Source: Alphaproteobacteria bacterium
GTDB lineage: Bacteria; Pseudomonadota; Alphaproteobacteria; Micavibrionales; Micavibrionaceae
Assembly (NCBI GenBank): GCA_020848095.1
Contig: JADLAT010000003.1
Location: 157,850 to 221,849, forward strand
DNA length: 64,000 nucleotides
Direction of reading: 5' to 3'
Both the position numbers and the translations under genes were made by a program. This document shows positions 35,768-45,659 of the stretch, piece by piece. The notes beneath the pieces were generated by a model. It was not told the DNA's origin, did not search any database, and saw nothing but the letters and a program-made list of their open reading frames with translations. How positions within the stretch are numbered: position 1 is the first letter of the stretch; every line of letters starts with the position of its first letter.

Positions 35768-37078
35768 ATGACCGACAATACACAGCACGGAAACCCATCC
35801 CATAAACTGGAATCTGATGTACGCAGCTATGTACGCTCCTACCCGATTGTTATTAAAAAAGCCAAAGGCGCCATCATCACTGATGAAAACGGCAATGAGC
35901 ATCTTGATTTTCTGGCCGGTGCCGGCGCGCTCAACTACGGGCACAACAACCCCCACATCAAAAAGCATCTGATCGAATATCTGGAATCAGATGGAATCAT
36001 TCACTCTTTGGATATGGCCACGCAGGCCAAAAACCATTTTATGGATGTATTCGGTGATCTGATTTTAAAACCACGCGGGCTTGAGTACAAAATTCAATTT
36101 CCCGGCCCAACTGGCACGAATGCTGTCGAGGCCGCGCTTAAACTCGCGCGCAAAGCTACAGGGCGTACGGGAGTAATATCCTTCACAAACGGCTATCACG
36201 GTATGACCCTGGGCGCTTTGGCGGTTACAGGCAATAAATATCACCGCGAAAACATCCCCGGCATACCCTATGGCGACGTCACCTTCATGCCCTATTGCCG
36301 ATATACAAATACCCTTGATAATTCCATCGAATTTCTACGCATTAAGCTAGAGGATGACTCCAGCGGCCTGGATCTGCCCGCGGCCATAATCCTCGAAACG
36401 ATACAGGGCGAAGGCGGAATCAATCAGGCAACCACCCAATGGCTGCAGGACCTAAGAGCCCTCTGCGATGAGTTCGGTGTCTTGATGATCATCGATGACA
36501 TTCAGGCCGGATGTGGGCGCACAGGCGATTTCTTCAGCTTTGAAGAATCCGGAATCGTACCGGACATTGTTACACTCTCAAAATCAATTGGCGCTTACGG
36601 CCTGCCGATGGCGCTCGTCCTTATGAAGCCGGAAATTGATGTGTGGAAACCTGCTGAACACAATGGCACATTCCGGGGGCACAATTTAGCTTTTGTCGCC
36701 GCAGCAAAAGCACTGGAGCATTACTGGGCAAATGATGATTTTTCAAAATCAATCAAATATAAATCCGCCCTCCTCAAAGAAAAACTCACGGCCTTTGCTG
36801 ATAATTTCCCGCAAGCCGAGTTCTCTGTCCGTGGTCGCGGCCTGATGTACGGCTTGGAATCTCTGGCGGACCGAACTCTTGCCGGACAAATTCAAAAGAA
36901 GTGTTTTGAAAACAGCCTGATCATTGAAACCTGCGGCAGCAATGGACAGGTGCTCAAATTCCTTATGCCGCTCACCATTACAGAAATAGAGCTTAATAAA
37001 GGACTATCCATCATTCGCAATGCCTGCGAAGAGATTCTAGAAAACAAGACAGAGCAAAAAAGGGCACGTAAAACCTAA
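35768..37078 (+). CDS. ectB: Diaminobutyrate--2-oxoglutarate transaminase (EctB)
   Basis: First step of ectoine synthesis: forms 2,4-diaminobutyrate from aspartate semialdehyde and glutamate. Class III aminotransferase of 436 residues. The PLP-binding Asp lies in MIIDDIQAGCGRTG and the Schiff-base Lys272 in TLSKSIG. The N-terminal SDVRSYVRSYP and the FPGPTGTNAVEAALKLAR segment are typical of EctB. AAGGAA lies at a proper distance before the ATG. Its substrate links the operon to the aspartate pathway; no dedicated aspartokinase gene is nearby. Confidence 0.93.
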   Translation: MTDNTQHGNPSHKLESDVRSYVRSYPIVIKKAKGAIITDENGNEHLDFLAGAGALNYGHNNPHIKKHLIEYLESDGIIHSLDMATQAKNHFMDVFGDLILKPRGLEYKIQFPGPTGTNAVEAALKLARKATGRTGVISFTNGYHGMTLGALAVTGNKYHRENIPGIPYGDVTFMPYCRYTNTLDNSIEFLRIKLEDDSSGLDLPAAIILETIQGEGGINQATTQWLQDLRALCDEFGVLMIIDDIQAGCGRTGDFFSFEESGIVPDIVTLSKSIGAYGLPMALVLMKPEIDVWKPAEHNGTFRGHNLAFVAAAKALEHYWANDDFSKSIKYKSALLKEKLTAFADNFPQAEFSVRGRGLMYGLESLADRTLAGQIQKKCFENSLIIETCGSNGQVLKFLMPLTITEIELNKGLSIIRNACEEILENKTEQKRARKT

Positions 37079-37090
37079 AGGGAGAAAGCA

Positions 37091-37495
37091 ATGATTGTTA
37101 CAGATTTTGAGGATTTAAAGAATACAGACCGTGAAGTGCATGACCCGAAGGGTCAGTGGACAAGCCTGCGTAAATTTCTGGCAGATCAGGGCCTGGGCTA
37201 TTCCTTCCACCGCACAACCATCAATCCCGATGAAACAATTCATATGGAATACAAAAACCATATCGAACTTGTATCCATTATTCAGGGCAGCGGCAGCATC
37301 ACAGACAAACAAACCGGGCAGGAACACAGCCTGAAACCCGGCATAACGTACCTGTTAGATAAACACGATGCGCATATTCTCAAAGCCGGTCCTGACGGGT
37401 TGCAAATGCACTGCATCTTCACACCCGCCGTAACAGGCAAAGAAGTCCACGGCGAAGATGGCGCCTACCCGCTTCTTAACCAAAAAGCAGTCTAA
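37091..37495 (+). CDS. ectC: Ectoine synthase (EctC)
   Basis: Cupin-fold enzyme that cyclises N-gamma-acetyldiaminobutyrate to the compatible solute ectoine. 134 residues, the usual size. It begins with IVTDFEDLKNTDREVHDPKGQW and has the cupin segments HMEYKNHIELVSIIQGSG (metal-site Glu) and LLDKHDAHIL, all characteristic of EctC. AGGGAGAAAGC precedes the ATG. The operon ends here; ectD (hydroxylase) is not present. Confidence 0.92.
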   Translation: MIVTDFEDLKNTDREVHDPKGQWTSLRKFLADQGLGYSFHRTTINPDETIHMEYKNHIELVSIIQGSGSITDKQTGQEHSLKPGITYLLDKHDAHILKAGPDGLQMHCIFTPAVTGKEVHGEDGAYPLLNQKAV

Positions 37496-37545
37496 GGCGC
37501 GCAGTCATCACATATATTGCGAAACGGCGCGCCCTCCCCTTTTTT
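37496..37545 (+). terminator. Probable ectABC terminator
   Basis: GGCGCGC (37496-37502) and GCGCGCC (37527-37533) form a GC-rich stem with a long 24-base loop, followed by CTCCCCTTTTTT. It starts at the ectC stop and ends over the tolB stop, the convergent neighbour. The long loop lowers confidence. Confidence 0.5.
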
Positions 37546-38875
37546 AACGATTAAGGGGCGACCACGCGGGGTCTGAACCATCCTGAGGCGTTTGCAGCCA
37601 ACGCTCGTTAAAGCCTGTGATATCGATTGTATAGAGCTTTGACTGACGGCCACCGCCTGCAGAACGCTCTTTGAAATACGTCAAAACACGGCCATTGGGG
37701 GACCAGCTTGGCCCCTCAACGTGATAGGCATTGGTAATCAAACGCTCACCCTTACCATCCGGGCGAATAACACCGATATAAAACTGCCCCTGATACATGC
37801 GCGTAAAGGCAATCAGATCACCGCGCGGTGACCACACCGGGTTAGCATAGCGCCCCTTACCAAACGTAATACGCTGCGGGTTACTGCCGTCTGCACTCAT
37901 TGTATAGAGCTGCTGCGACCCGCCTCTGTCAGATTCAAAAACAATCCGCCGCCCGTCCGGTGAAAATGACGGAGCTGTGTCAATGGAGGCGTCACTGGTA
38001 ATGCGGCGCGGTTGGCGACTGGCCAGATCCATTACATAGATATCCGTATTGCCGTTACTGGCCATAGACATCGCCACCCGATTACCGTCAGGCGAAAAGC
38101 GCGGCGCAAACGTCATGTTCGGGAAATTACCGAGCAACTCATGACGGCCCGTATTGATATCATAGAGATATACGCGCGGCCCCTGCTGCCCGTACGACAT
38201 ATAGGTAATCTGCTGGCGGGATGGTGAAAAACGCGGTGTCAAAACAAGCTCGCGTCCATCCGTAAGATATTTGTGATTTTGGCCGTCCTGATCCATGATC
38301 GCCAGACGCTTCACACGCGCCTGCGCCGGGCCGCTTTCCGAAACATAAACAATGCGTGTATCGAAATACCCCTCCTCGCCCGTCAGGTTTTTATAAATCT
38401 CATCCGCTATAATATGGGCAATCCGGCGCCAGTTCTCCGGCGTCGTCGTATAGGCCATACCGATAAGCTGCTTTTGCGAAAAAACATCCCACAAACGAAA
38501 CTCTACACGCGCCCGCCCATCGGGAGTTTGCGTGACAGACCCTGTAACCAGAGCTTGCGTTGCAATCGCGCGCCATTCACCAAAACGCGGCCCCTGCGCA
38601 TGAATAGAATTCACATCCTGTACGAAAGCCTGCGGATTAACAGGCTTGAACAAGCCCGAACTCTCAAGGTCCGCAGAAACAACCTGCGGGATCTGCGTCG
38701 CAAAGCTTGCATGCTGAGGCGCGCCATTATGAAAGCCCGTAACGGCGATGGGCATCGGCTCAATCGTTCCGCGCGTAATATCAACGCGCAGCTCAGCCCG
38801 CGCAATTTCCGGCGCAAACATCAAAACAAGCGCGAGAAGCAAAACTATTTTTTTAGCGGTTTTCATCGGTTCCAT
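37544..38875 (-). CDS. tolB: Tol-Pal system beta-propeller protein TolB
   Basis: Periplasmic member of the Tol-Pal envelope system, 443 residues. A signal peptide ([20 protein letters not shown]) precedes an alpha/beta domain and a six-bladed propeller with repeated FSPDG/WSP motifs, for example [16 protein letters not shown] and [12 protein letters not shown]. The ATG at 38875 is chosen because AGGAAAG lies 4-5 bases before it. It is last in the minus-strand cluster ybgC-tolQ-tolR-tolA-tolB. pal, which normally follows, is absent; ectC ends 49 bases away on the other strand. Confidence 0.94.
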   Translation of the reverse strand: MEPMKTAKKIVLLLALVLMFAPEIARAELRVDITRGTIEPMPIAVTGFHNGAPQHASFATQIPQVVSADLESSGLFKPVNPQAFVQDVNSIHAQGPRFGEWRAIATQALVTGSVTQTPDGRARVEFRLWDVFSQKQLIGMAYTTTPENWRRIAHIIADEIYKNLTGEEGYFDTRIVYVSESGPAQARVKRLAIMDQDGQNHKYLTDGRELVLTPRFSPSRQQITYMSYGQQGPRVYLYDINTGRHELLGNFPNMTFAPRFSPDGNRVAMSMASNGNTDIYVMDLASRQPRRITSDASIDTAPSFSPDGRRIVFESDRGGSQQLYTMSADGSNPQRITFGKGRYANPVWSPRGDLIAFTRMYQGQFYIGVIRPDGKGERLITNAYHVEGPSWSPNGRVLTYFKERSAGGGRQSKLYTIDITGFNERWLQTPQDGSDPAWSPLNR

Positions 38876-38885
38876 GACTTTCCTG

Positions 38886-39788
38886 TTACAGCATTTCTCT
38901 GGGGTCAAAATTAATTATGATCGTTTTCCATTCATTATATTTATCCGGTGGCAACCGAAGCGGTGAACAACGCGGGTTTCGCAAGGCCCGCTGCGCAGAA
39001 TCAGCCGCAGCCCGAAACGCACTGTCGCGATTATAACGCGCTTTATCAAGAACGCTAGTGTCTTGAACCGTCATATCGCGCCGCATGGTTACGCGCACTT
39101 CAACCGCCAGATTTTCCGCATATTCCGCACCCGCCGGCACATTCCAGCAAGGCTCAATCTGACGCTTAAAGGCATCAAGCTCGCTCATCGTCAACTTGTC
39201 TCCCAGCTCGGCCAGTGCGCCAGGCGCCGGCTCCGCATCCTTATCCGGTTTCTCTTCAGATTCCGCCTCCGGAGTCTTATGTGTATCCGGCGTCAAATTT
39301 TTCAAGAGGCTGCTAAAATCATTCTCCTGTTTTTTAGGATCTTCCTTCTTCGGTTCCGGCGGCTTGGGTTTAGGCTTTGGCTTTGGCTCCTCTTTTTTCT
39401 TTTCCGGCGGAGGCTCCTTTTTTGGCTCAGGCTTTTTAATCTCTTCCTTCGGCGGCTCAGGGATAGCGGGCTCAGGAATTTCCGGCGCTGATTTAGGCTC
39501 ACTCTTGGGCGGGGTCAGTTTTTCTTCCGGCGGTTTTGGCGCTTCAATTTCCTTGGGTTTTTCAGGCTCCTTTTTGGGCGGAGCCACCTTGTTTGTGCGC
39601 GTAATATCCGAAATATCAGCCAGTTCGACGCTCACGGGCGTAATAATCATCGGTTCTTTAGCAATGAAAGGAAAGCCGATCAACGTCACCAGAAAAATTG
39701 CGAGATGAAAAACGGTCGATTTAATAATCGGCCCTTTCATCGAATGATGATCCTGCGGCTCCTGAGCTTCCCGTTTCCGCGCGTTCAT
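38886..39788 (-). CDS. tolA: Tol-Pal system protein TolA
   Basis: Inner-membrane anchored protein that spans the periplasm and links TolQR to TolB/Pal. One transmembrane segment at about 22-43, then a Pro/Lys/Glu-rich extended region of roughly 130 residues (about 65-195), then a C-terminal TolA/TonB-like domain with [19 protein letters not shown] and [17 protein letters not shown]. Length 300. The rich region also makes long open frames on the other strand, which are not genes. It ends 10 bases before tolB. Confidence 0.9.
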   Translation of the reverse strand: MNARKREAQEPQDHHSMKGPIIKSTVFHLAIFLVTLIGFPFIAKEPMIITPVSVELADISDITRTNKVAPPKKEPEKPKEIEAPKPPEEKLTPPKSEPKSAPEIPEPAIPEPPKEEIKKPEPKKEPPPEKKKEEPKPKPKPKPPEPKKEDPKKQENDFSSLLKNLTPDTHKTPEAESEEKPDKDAEPAPGALAELGDKLTMSELDAFKRQIEPCWNVPAGAEYAENLAVEVRVTMRRDMTVQDTSVLDKARYNRDSAFRAAADSAQRALRNPRCSPLRLPPDKYNEWKTIIINFDPREML

Positions 39789-39812
39789 ACTGCTTACAGA
39801 CCCTCAAAAAAC

Positions 39813-40259
39813 CTAACGGTTAACGCTTTCGGAAATAAGAGCCACTTTGGAAAAGCCAGCCCCGTTAATCGCCCCGATAATCTTCATAACCCTGCCGTAT
39901 TCGATCCCCTTATCGGCGCGGATATAAATTCTACGATCAATCTGCCCTTCGGTCATGGCCTGAAGCTGGAATTTCAGGCGCTCTTCCTTAAATTCAGTGT
40001 CCCCGATATATAACGTGCCATCCTTGTTCAGAGTAATCTCGATGGGCTTGTTATCCTCATCCGGTATGGATTTAGCTTCAGATTGTGGCAGATCCACCGC
40101 CACGCCAGAGGTCAATAACGGCGCAGCCACCATAAACACAATCAAAAGCACAAGCATGACATCAACAAACGGCGTGACGTTGATCTCCGCCATGGGCCGG
40201 TATGTTCCGCCCGTGCGTCTGCCTCTGGATTTTGTTTTCGTCGCCAGCGTTGCGCCCAT
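39813..40259 (-). CDS. tolR: Tol-Pal system protein TolR (ExbD family)
   Basis: Component of the TolQR proton channel, 148 residues. The single transmembrane helix at about 27-48 carries the family's essential Asp (INVTPFVDVMLVLLIVFMV). A periplasmic domain follows with LPQSEAKSIPDED and RADKGIEYGRVMKIIG. It lies between tolQ and tolA with short gaps, as in most Proteobacteria. Confidence 0.93.
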   Translation of the reverse strand: MGATLATKTKSRGRRTGGTYRPMAEINVTPFVDVMLVLLIVFMVAAPLLTSGVAVDLPQSEAKSIPDEDNKPIEITLNKDGTLYIGDTEFKEERLKFQLQAMTEGQIDRRIYIRADKGIEYGRVMKIIGAINGAGFSKVALISESVNR

Positions 40260-40294
40260 TTCCTTATATGCCCCTTTTCTCTTTATATATCCTG

Positions 40295-41053
40295 TTAGGC
40301 GGCAACCTTACGCCCCGGCGCTCCACCATCACTGTCTTGCGAATCAAGATGACGAGAGAGAATCGCCGCAAACTCATCCGCAAAAGCTTCCAGCCGATCT
40401 GCATAGCGGTTAATACCGGTTGAAAACACGTTATAGGCAATCACCGCGGGAATGGCGGCAACCAGCCCCAAAGCGGTGGCAAACAGAGCCTCCGCAATCC
40501 CCGGCGCGACAACCGCGAGCGAGGTATTGTTGGAAGACGCAATCGCGGAGAAAGAATTCATAATCCCCCACACGGTGCCAAACAAACCGATAAAGGGCGC
40601 GGTCGAACCGACACTGGCCAGAAAGGTCATCCCCTTCTCCAGCGCGCTCACCTCCCGCCCGATCGCCACATTCATCGCACGCTCCACCCGCTGACGCAGG
40701 GAAGCCTGAATGCTTTCCTTAACCGGAACCCCCGCGGCCACGCCCGCCTGCCATTCATCCATACCGGCGGCAAACGTGGCTAACATCGGGTCGTGGCGCG
40801 AATTTTTAACGCGCTGATAAATTTTATCCAGCGGCTCGCCGGACCAGAAAGAATCCTCAAAAACATTGGCCTTCCGGTGAAGCTTGCTCAAAACGGAACG
40901 CTTGTAAAACACAATGGCCCAGCTATAAACCGAGGCACTCATGAGGATCAGCATCACCACCTTAACAATGGGGTCGGCCTGCATGAACAAACCGATCATG
41001 CTTAAATCATGAGAGTAGCTGCCTAAATCAACGGCTTCAATTGCGCTGGTCAT
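40295..41053 (-). CDS. tolQ: Tol-Pal system protein TolQ (ExbB/MotA family)
   Basis: Proton-channel subunit of 252 residues with three transmembrane helices (about 29-48, 145-165 and 185-210). The conserved GTVWGIMNSF and AEALFATALGLVAAIPAVIAY segments, the latter lining the channel, are visible. It couples the proton gradient to TolA during outer-membrane constriction. The C-terminal tail after about 225 is cytoplasmic. ybgC precedes and tolR follows. Confidence 0.94.
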   Translation of the reverse strand: MTSAIEAVDLGSYSHDLSMIGLFMQADPIVKVVMLILMSASVYSWAIVFYKRSVLSKLHRKANVFEDSFWSGEPLDKIYQRVKNSRHDPMLATFAAGMDEWQAGVAAGVPVKESIQASLRQRVERAMNVAIGREVSALEKGMTFLASVGSTAPFIGLFGTVWGIMNSFSAIASSNNTSLAVVAPGIAEALFATALGLVAAIPAVIAYNVFSTGINRYADRLEAFADEFAAILSRHLDSQDSDGGAPGRKVAA

Positions 41054-41068
41054 AATGTGATCACCTCA

Positions 41069-41476
41069 CTAAACAATAAATTTTTGAAACGCGTGCCGCA
41101 GCACATCGGGTATTCTCACAGGTTTTAGCGTATTCGCATCAACACACACAAGCGCTACCTGCATGTCTGAAATAATCCCCCCATCTTTTGTGAGGGTTTG
41201 ACGCATTTTGAAACTGGAGTTTTTCATGTCTTCTATACGGGTGGAAAGTATCAGTAGATCATCAAGAAAGGCGGGTCTTACATACTCTATCTCTATATGC
41301 TTGACGACAAAAATAGTTCCAAATTCCCGCGCCAGATGGCTGTTTTCATGACCGATATGGCGCAAAAACTCGGTGCGCCCCCGCTCCCCGAAATTCAGGT
41401 AATTGGCATGATACACAACACCGCCAGCATCGGTGTCTTCATAATAGATTCGAATATCAATGGAATGATGGGTCAT
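41069..41476 (-). CDS. ybgC: Tol-Pal-associated acyl-CoA thioesterase YbgC
   Basis: Hot-dog fold thioesterase of 135 residues. The catalytic Asp and the following His are in YYEDTDAGGVVYHANYL, the signature of the 4HBT/YbgC family. It is translated 15 bases before tolQ, as is usual; its link to Tol function may be through phospholipid metabolism. The ATG at 41476 is chosen; the frame extends to a TTG at 41497. Confidence 0.9.
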   Translation of the reverse strand: MTHHSIDIRIYYEDTDAGGVVYHANYLNFGERGRTEFLRHIGHENSHLAREFGTIFVVKHIEIEYVRPAFLDDLLILSTRIEDMKNSSFKMRQTLTKDGGIISDMQVALVCVDANTLKPVRIPDVLRHAFQKFIV

Positions 41477-41526
41477 CGCCCATGACCCTGCCCGCAATCG
41501 GGGAAACTGTCAACGCGGATTAAAGG

Positions 41527-42333
41527 TCAAATAGAGAACTCAGACGCGCTCAAAACATTCGCCCTTTTACCCAAAAGCTCTTCTTCGTTCTTGGCGATTT
41601 TAGCTGCCGGCTCTCGACGCAAGCGCCATGCATAAACACCCACGCCTATAAAAACGGAAAGAGGAACCACCGCACCCACACTTATCAAAGCCCGATTCAC
41701 AGCAAGAGAATCTGCATGTTTCAGAGCTTCCTCATCCACACAACCCTCAAGAGTTGGATTAACATAACCTGCAACATCCGAAGTCAGGACATGATTTTCC
41801 GATGGCGTTTCTTTCATCTTTTTTATAAAATCCCGAACATCCTCTTTTATCTTTTTCTCTTGATTTATTACATGCCCCCGCAACCCTTGCGTAGCACACC
41901 GCGCTTCAAATTCTTCGACGAGATGAGGGCGGTTTTGTAGATAAAGATCAGGACTCGTGCTCAAAACCTCAATTTCATTCGTGGTTTTTGCAAGAGAAAC
42001 GGAAAACGATACCGCCGCAAATGCCGTAGCAAGTGCTGACACCCCTGAAGAGAAGCCCATAAAACCCTTTTTTACTTTATTCATAGAAATCTGGTACGAA
42101 AGTGAGGCAAGCCCGAAGAAATAATTTTGTAGATCCCCACGCGCGATTATTTTTTCTTCCTGAGTAAGAGCAGGGTTTTCTTTGAGCATATCCAGAGAAG
42201 AAGTGAAAAATCTCCCCTCTTCCATTTCTGCGATTGTATCCGAACTCGTGCCCAGTAAAAAATGCCGGATATCCGCGATACTACCCGTCGCCAAAACGTT
42301 CTTAAATTCCTGTTTTTTCTCTGCTAAAGACAT
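41527..42333 (-). CDS. Hypothetical membrane protein between ruvB and ybgC
   Basis: A 268-residue protein I do not recognise. Two hydrophobic segments are seen, near 80-105 (FMGFSSGVSALATAFAAVSF) and near 215-240 (VGAVVPLSVFIGVGVYAW), with about 110 polar residues between them, possibly helical and periplasmic, and a short basic C-terminal tail. No signal peptide or enzyme motif. It interrupts the usual ruvB-ybgC neighbourhood and looks AT-richer than both. The ATG at 42333 is preferred to a GTG six bases upstream. Confidence 0.7.
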   Translation of the reverse strand: MSLAEKKQEFKNVLATGSIADIRHFLLGTSSDTIAEMEEGRFFTSSLDMLKENPALTQEEKIIARGDLQNYFFGLASLSYQISMNKVKKGFMGFSSGVSALATAFAAVSFSVSLAKTTNEIEVLSTSPDLYLQNRPHLVEEFEARCATQGLRGHVINQEKKIKEDVRDFIKKMKETPSENHVLTSDVAGYVNPTLEGCVDEEALKHADSLAVNRALISVGAVVPLSVFIGVGVYAWRLRREPAAKIAKNEEELLGKRANVLSASEFSI

Positions 42334-42400
42334 ATCCACCCACCAATTATTTTCGATAATGTATGAATTGTTAGCAGAGGATGCGAATATATGTCAATAC

Positions 42401-43432
42401 TCACTTTCCAGAGAGAAAATCATCCTGAATCGGCATTTTAATTTCCAGCCCCAGATAAACAAATCCCTTGGCGGAGAGCATCCGGCCGCGCGGCGTTCTT
42501 TGCACAAGCCCTTGCTGCAACAAATACGGTTCGATCACATCCTCGATCATGTCACGCTCCTCTGAAAGGGCAGCGGCCAACGTATCCACCCCGACCGGCC
42601 CGCCGCCATAATTTTCAGCAATACAGTTCAAATAGCGCCTGTCCATGGAATCCAGCCCCGAACCATCCACATCCAGACGGCGCAGCGCCCCATCTACGAG
42701 AGATTTGGAAATAGAGACCGCCTGCTCCGCCTCGGCAAAATCACGAACCCGCCGTGTCAAACGACCGGCAATGCGCGGTGTTCCCCGTGATCGCCGGGCG
42801 ATTTCGTGCGCCCCCGCCCCTTCCAGATTCATATTGAGAAGCCGGGCAACCCGCGCAACAATGAGCGCCAGATCCTCCGCGCTATAAAACTCAAGCCGTA
42901 AGGGAATACCAAAACGATCACGCAGGGGATTGGTCAAAAGCCCGCTGCGCGTTGTTGCCCCCACCAGTGTAAAGGGCGGCAAATCAATCTGGACGGAACG
43001 CGCAGACGGCCCCTCCCCTATAATCAGATCAAGTTTTCCATCCTCCATCGCCGGATAGAGAATTTCCTCCACCGCCGGGTTCAGGCGATGAATTTCATCA
43101 ATAAATAAAACATCATTGGCCTCAAGATTGGTCAAAATCGCAGCCAGATCACCTGATTTTACAATAACCGGGCCGGAAGTAGCCCGAAATCCCACGCCCA
43201 GCTCCCGCGCGATAATCTGCGCCAAAGTGGTCTTCCCCAACCCCGGCGGCCCGAACAGCAAAACATGATCGAGGGAATCGCCCCGCGCTCTGGAGGCTCC
43301 AATAAACACGCGCAGATTATCGCGCAAAGAAGGTTGACCGATGAATTCATCAAGACTTAAAGGACGAAGCGCCCCCTCCTCACCCTTTTCAAAGCTCTGC
43401 ATCTCAGTTTGTAATTCGTGGTTTTTCTTCAT
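42401..43432 (-). CDS. ruvB: Holliday junction helicase subunit RuvB
   Basis: AAA+ motor of branch migration, 343 residues. Walker [10 protein letters not shown] at 61-69, Walker [10 protein letters not shown] and the sensor region [10 protein letters not shown] are present, with the winged-helix domain at the C-terminus ([13 protein letters not shown] end, here [10 protein letters not shown]). It works with RuvA and RuvC, whose genes are directly upstream. Confidence 0.96.
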   Translation of the reverse strand: MKKNHELQTEMQSFEKGEEGALRPLSLDEFIGQPSLRDNLRVFIGASRARGDSLDHVLLFGPPGLGKTTLAQIIARELGVGFRATSGPVIVKSGDLAAILTNLEANDVLFIDEIHRLNPAVEEILYPAMEDGKLDLIIGEGPSARSVQIDLPPFTLVGATTRSGLLTNPLRDRFGIPLRLEFYSAEDLALIVARVARLLNMNLEGAGAHEIARRSRGTPRIAGRLTRRVRDFAEAEQAVSISKSLVDGALRRLDVDGSGLDSMDRRYLNCIAENYGGGPVGVDTLAAALSEERDMIEDVIEPYLLQQGLVQRTPRGRMLSAKGFVYLGLEIKMPIQDDFLSGK

Positions 43433-43451
43433 CTGTGGGCCAGCATACGCT

Positions 43452-44075
43452 TTATTGTGAGAGTTCTTTCAACGCTTCTTTTATAAGGGACTGTAAATTA
43501 TCATTGGCCTTTTCTCTGGCCCGCAGCACAGCCGTATAGGCATCGGCCCGCGCATACCCCAGATTGACAAGCGCAGAAATAGCGTCCTGATCCAGCGCGC
43601 CAACCCCCTCCACCAAACCAGAATCCCCCTGCCCCCGTGAGGGTAGAGAGGTCACATTCCCGATCCCCTGAAGATTAACCGCCTTATCTTTAAGCTCCGT
43701 CAGGATGCGCACGGCCAGCTTAGGTCCCACACCATCGGCCTGCGTCAAAACAGCTTTGTCCTGCGCGGCAATTGCCAATCCAATTTTATCCGGCGGACAC
43801 ACGGAAAGAATAGACATTCCCGCCTTTGCGCCCACCCCTTGAACAGAGGTCAGCAGGCGAAACCACTGCTGTTCCGCGGCATCAATAAAGCCATAAAGCG
43901 TAATGGCATCCTCGCGCACCGCCGTATCAATCAGCACCGCCGCAACTTCCCCCCGTTGACCAAGCCGGGCCAATGTTCGCCGGCTGGCATGCACCAGATA
44001 CCCCACACCCTGCACATCCAAAATAAAATACCCCTCAGCAACACTGTCTATCGCGCCTGTTAACTTACCGATCAT
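43452..44075 (-). CDS. ruvA: Holliday junction branch migration protein RuvA
   Basis: Tetrameric DNA-binding subunit that loads RuvB on Holliday junctions. The N-terminal OB domain [21 protein letters not shown], the two helix-hairpin-helix motifs ([14 protein letters not shown] and [17 protein letters not shown]) and the C-terminal RuvB-binding helices ([16 protein letters not shown]) are all present in 207 residues. The start overlaps the end of ruvC by four bases. Confidence 0.95.
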   Translation of the reverse strand: MIGKLTGAIDSVAEGYFILDVQGVGYLVHASRRTLARLGQRGEVAAVLIDTAVREDAITLYGFIDAAEQQWFRLLTSVQGVGAKAGMSILSVCPPDKIGLAIAAQDKAVLTQADGVGPKLAVRILTELKDKAVNLQGIGNVTSLPSRGQGDSGLVEGVGALDQDAISALVNLGYARADAYTAVLRAREKANDNLQSLIKEALKELSQ

Positions 44076-44584
44076 GAGCGCCGCCTTGCCAGATTTGAGG
44101 ACCAGCTTCTATAGTGCGCGTGCGTAATAGCCACGGCAAGAGCATCCGCCTCATCTTCGCTTAACTGTCCACCATTGGCCTTAGCACAGCCCGGCAATAA
44201 TGTCCTGACCATCATACCAATCTGCTCCTTGGCCGCATGCCCCGTCCCCACAATTGATTTTTTGACCTGATTGGCGGAATATTCCGCCGTTTCAACGCCC
44301 ATAAGCGCCGGAACCGCCAGCAAAACGCCGCGCGCCTGCCCCAGTTTCAGCGCAGACGCCGGGTTTTTATTCACAAAAGTTTCCTCAACAGCAGCGCCGT
44401 CAGGATTCCATTCCTCAATCACAGCCCGCAACCCCGCATGCAAACTGGCCAAACGGCGCGGCAACGGCTCCGCCGCATTCGTTTTAATCAAGCCGCAAGC
44501 CCGAAACTGCAACGCGTGCCCTTCACTGTAAACAACACCCCATCCGGTTTTTTGTAGACCGGGATCTATACCAAGAATCAACAT
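44072..44584 (-). CDS. ruvC: Crossover junction endodeoxyribonuclease RuvC
   Basis: Resolvase that nicks Holliday junctions. RNase H-like fold of 170 residues from the ATG at 44584, where MLILGIDPGLQKTGWG begins. The acidic site is Asp7, the Glu in AVEETFVNKNP and the Asp pair in SEDEADALAVAITHAH. The frame stays open upstream to 44647 without conserved sequence. No clear ribosome-binding site is seen before the chosen start. yebC lies 80 bases upstream, the usual order. Confidence 0.94.
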   Translation of the reverse strand: MLILGIDPGLQKTGWGVVYSEGHALQFRACGLIKTNAAEPLPRRLASLHAGLRAVIEEWNPDGAAVEETFVNKNPASALKLGQARGVLLAVPALMGVETAEYSANQVKKSIVGTGHAAKEQIGMMVRTLLPGCAKANGGQLSEDEADALAVAITHAHYRSWSSNLARRRS

Positions 44585-44664
44585 GAGAAAAGGATAGCAC
44601 AGTTTCAGAACATAACAAGAACAAAAAGCAGGCAGCAAAATTAGCACCCGGGAACAACGAGATA

Positions 44665-45420
44665 CTAACCCGCCGCCAGTAATTTCTCCATGATCTCATC
44701 GCTGACCTCGAAGTTCGTCGTGACGCTCTGCACATCATCATTGTCTTCAAGAATATCGATCAGCTTTAAGATTGATTGCGCCTGCTCCTCGCTGACCTCA
44801 GCCTGAATATTGGGCTGCCAGATTAACCCTTGGGATTCCGGCGCACCAAAGCGCACCTCCAGCGCGTCACGGACGGCGGCAAACTCATCTGGCGCACATG
44901 TGATTTCATGGCCATCTTGCGTTGTCTCAACATTTTCAGCGCCGATCTCCAAAGCCGCCTCAAACATGGCCTCCGCACCGGCAACGGAAATCGGATAGGC
45001 TACGTACCCCACACGATCGAACATGAAGCCAACCGATCCGGTTTCACCAAGATTGCCGCCGAGTTTCGCAAAATTAGAACGGATTTCCCCCGCCGTGCGG
45101 TTTTTATTATCCGTCAGCGCCTCAACAATCACGGCCACACCGCCGGGGGCGTATCCTTCATAGCGAATTTCAACATAATCCGCCCCCACGCCGCCACCAA
45201 CGCCTTTTTGGATAGCCGTTTCAATATTGACCTTGGGCATGGATTGCGCTTTGGCCTCCGCGATGGCCAGCCGCAAACGTGGATTCATCGACGGATCGCC
45301 TCCTCCTATTTTCGAGGCCACCGTAATTTCCCGGCCAAGCTTGGAAAAAACTTTCGCCCGCTTTGCATCCTGCTTGCCTTTGCGATGCTGAATATTTTTA
45401 AATTTGGAATGACCCGCCAT
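44665..45420 (-). CDS. yebC: YebC/PmpR-family protein (TACO1-like)
   Basis: Protein of 251 residues with the invariant N-terminus [18 protein letters not shown]. The family is annotated as a DNA-binding regulator; recent work links it to relief of ribosome stalling at proline runs. It is first of the minus-strand block yebC-ruvCAB-tol and has a good promoter 55-85 bases upstream. Confidence 0.95.
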   Translation of the reverse strand: MAGHSKFKNIQHRKGKQDAKRAKVFSKLGREITVASKIGGGDPSMNPRLRLAIAEAKAQSMPKVNIETAIQKGVGGGVGADYVEIRYEGYAPGGVAVIVEALTDNKNRTAGEIRSNFAKLGGNLGETGSVGFMFDRVGYVAYPISVAGAEAMFEAALEIGAENVETTQDGHEITCAPDEFAAVRDALEVRFGAPESQGLIWQPNIQAEVSEEQAQSILKLIDILEDNDDVQSVTTNFEVSDEIMEKLLAAG

Positions 45421-45475
45421 AATTATAACTCCGTCACCTGTTCGTCTATAAAAACACCTGAAAAAACCTCGCCAG

Positions 45476-45503
45476 AGTATATAAACATTGCCTTGCTTAT
45501 CAA
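45476..45503 (-). promoter_or_regulatory. Promoter of yebC-ruvCAB
   Basis: On the minus strand TTGATA (45498-45503) and TATACT (45476-45481) are separated by 16 bases. It faces yebC and is 56 bases from the start codon. Both boxes are close to the housekeeping sigma consensus. Confidence 0.65.
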
Positions 45504-45659
45504 GCCCCCCTGAAAAGAGGCTTAACTTCCGCCCCGGCCCTTTATTAAAAATATACTGGTCGGCTGATTTTCCTGTGCTAAACTAAGGAATATACTATCA
45601 AGCGTCTTCAGCGGCGCAACTTGTGTTCTTTACTTAAAAAAAAACCGGTACTTTGAAAT

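Noticed and set aside
39063..39708. Long Ser/Gly-rich and Arg/Phe-rich open frames opposite tolA
   Set aside because: They are produced by the Pro/Lys/Glu-rich codons of tolA read on the other strand; there is no ribosome-binding site and no homology.
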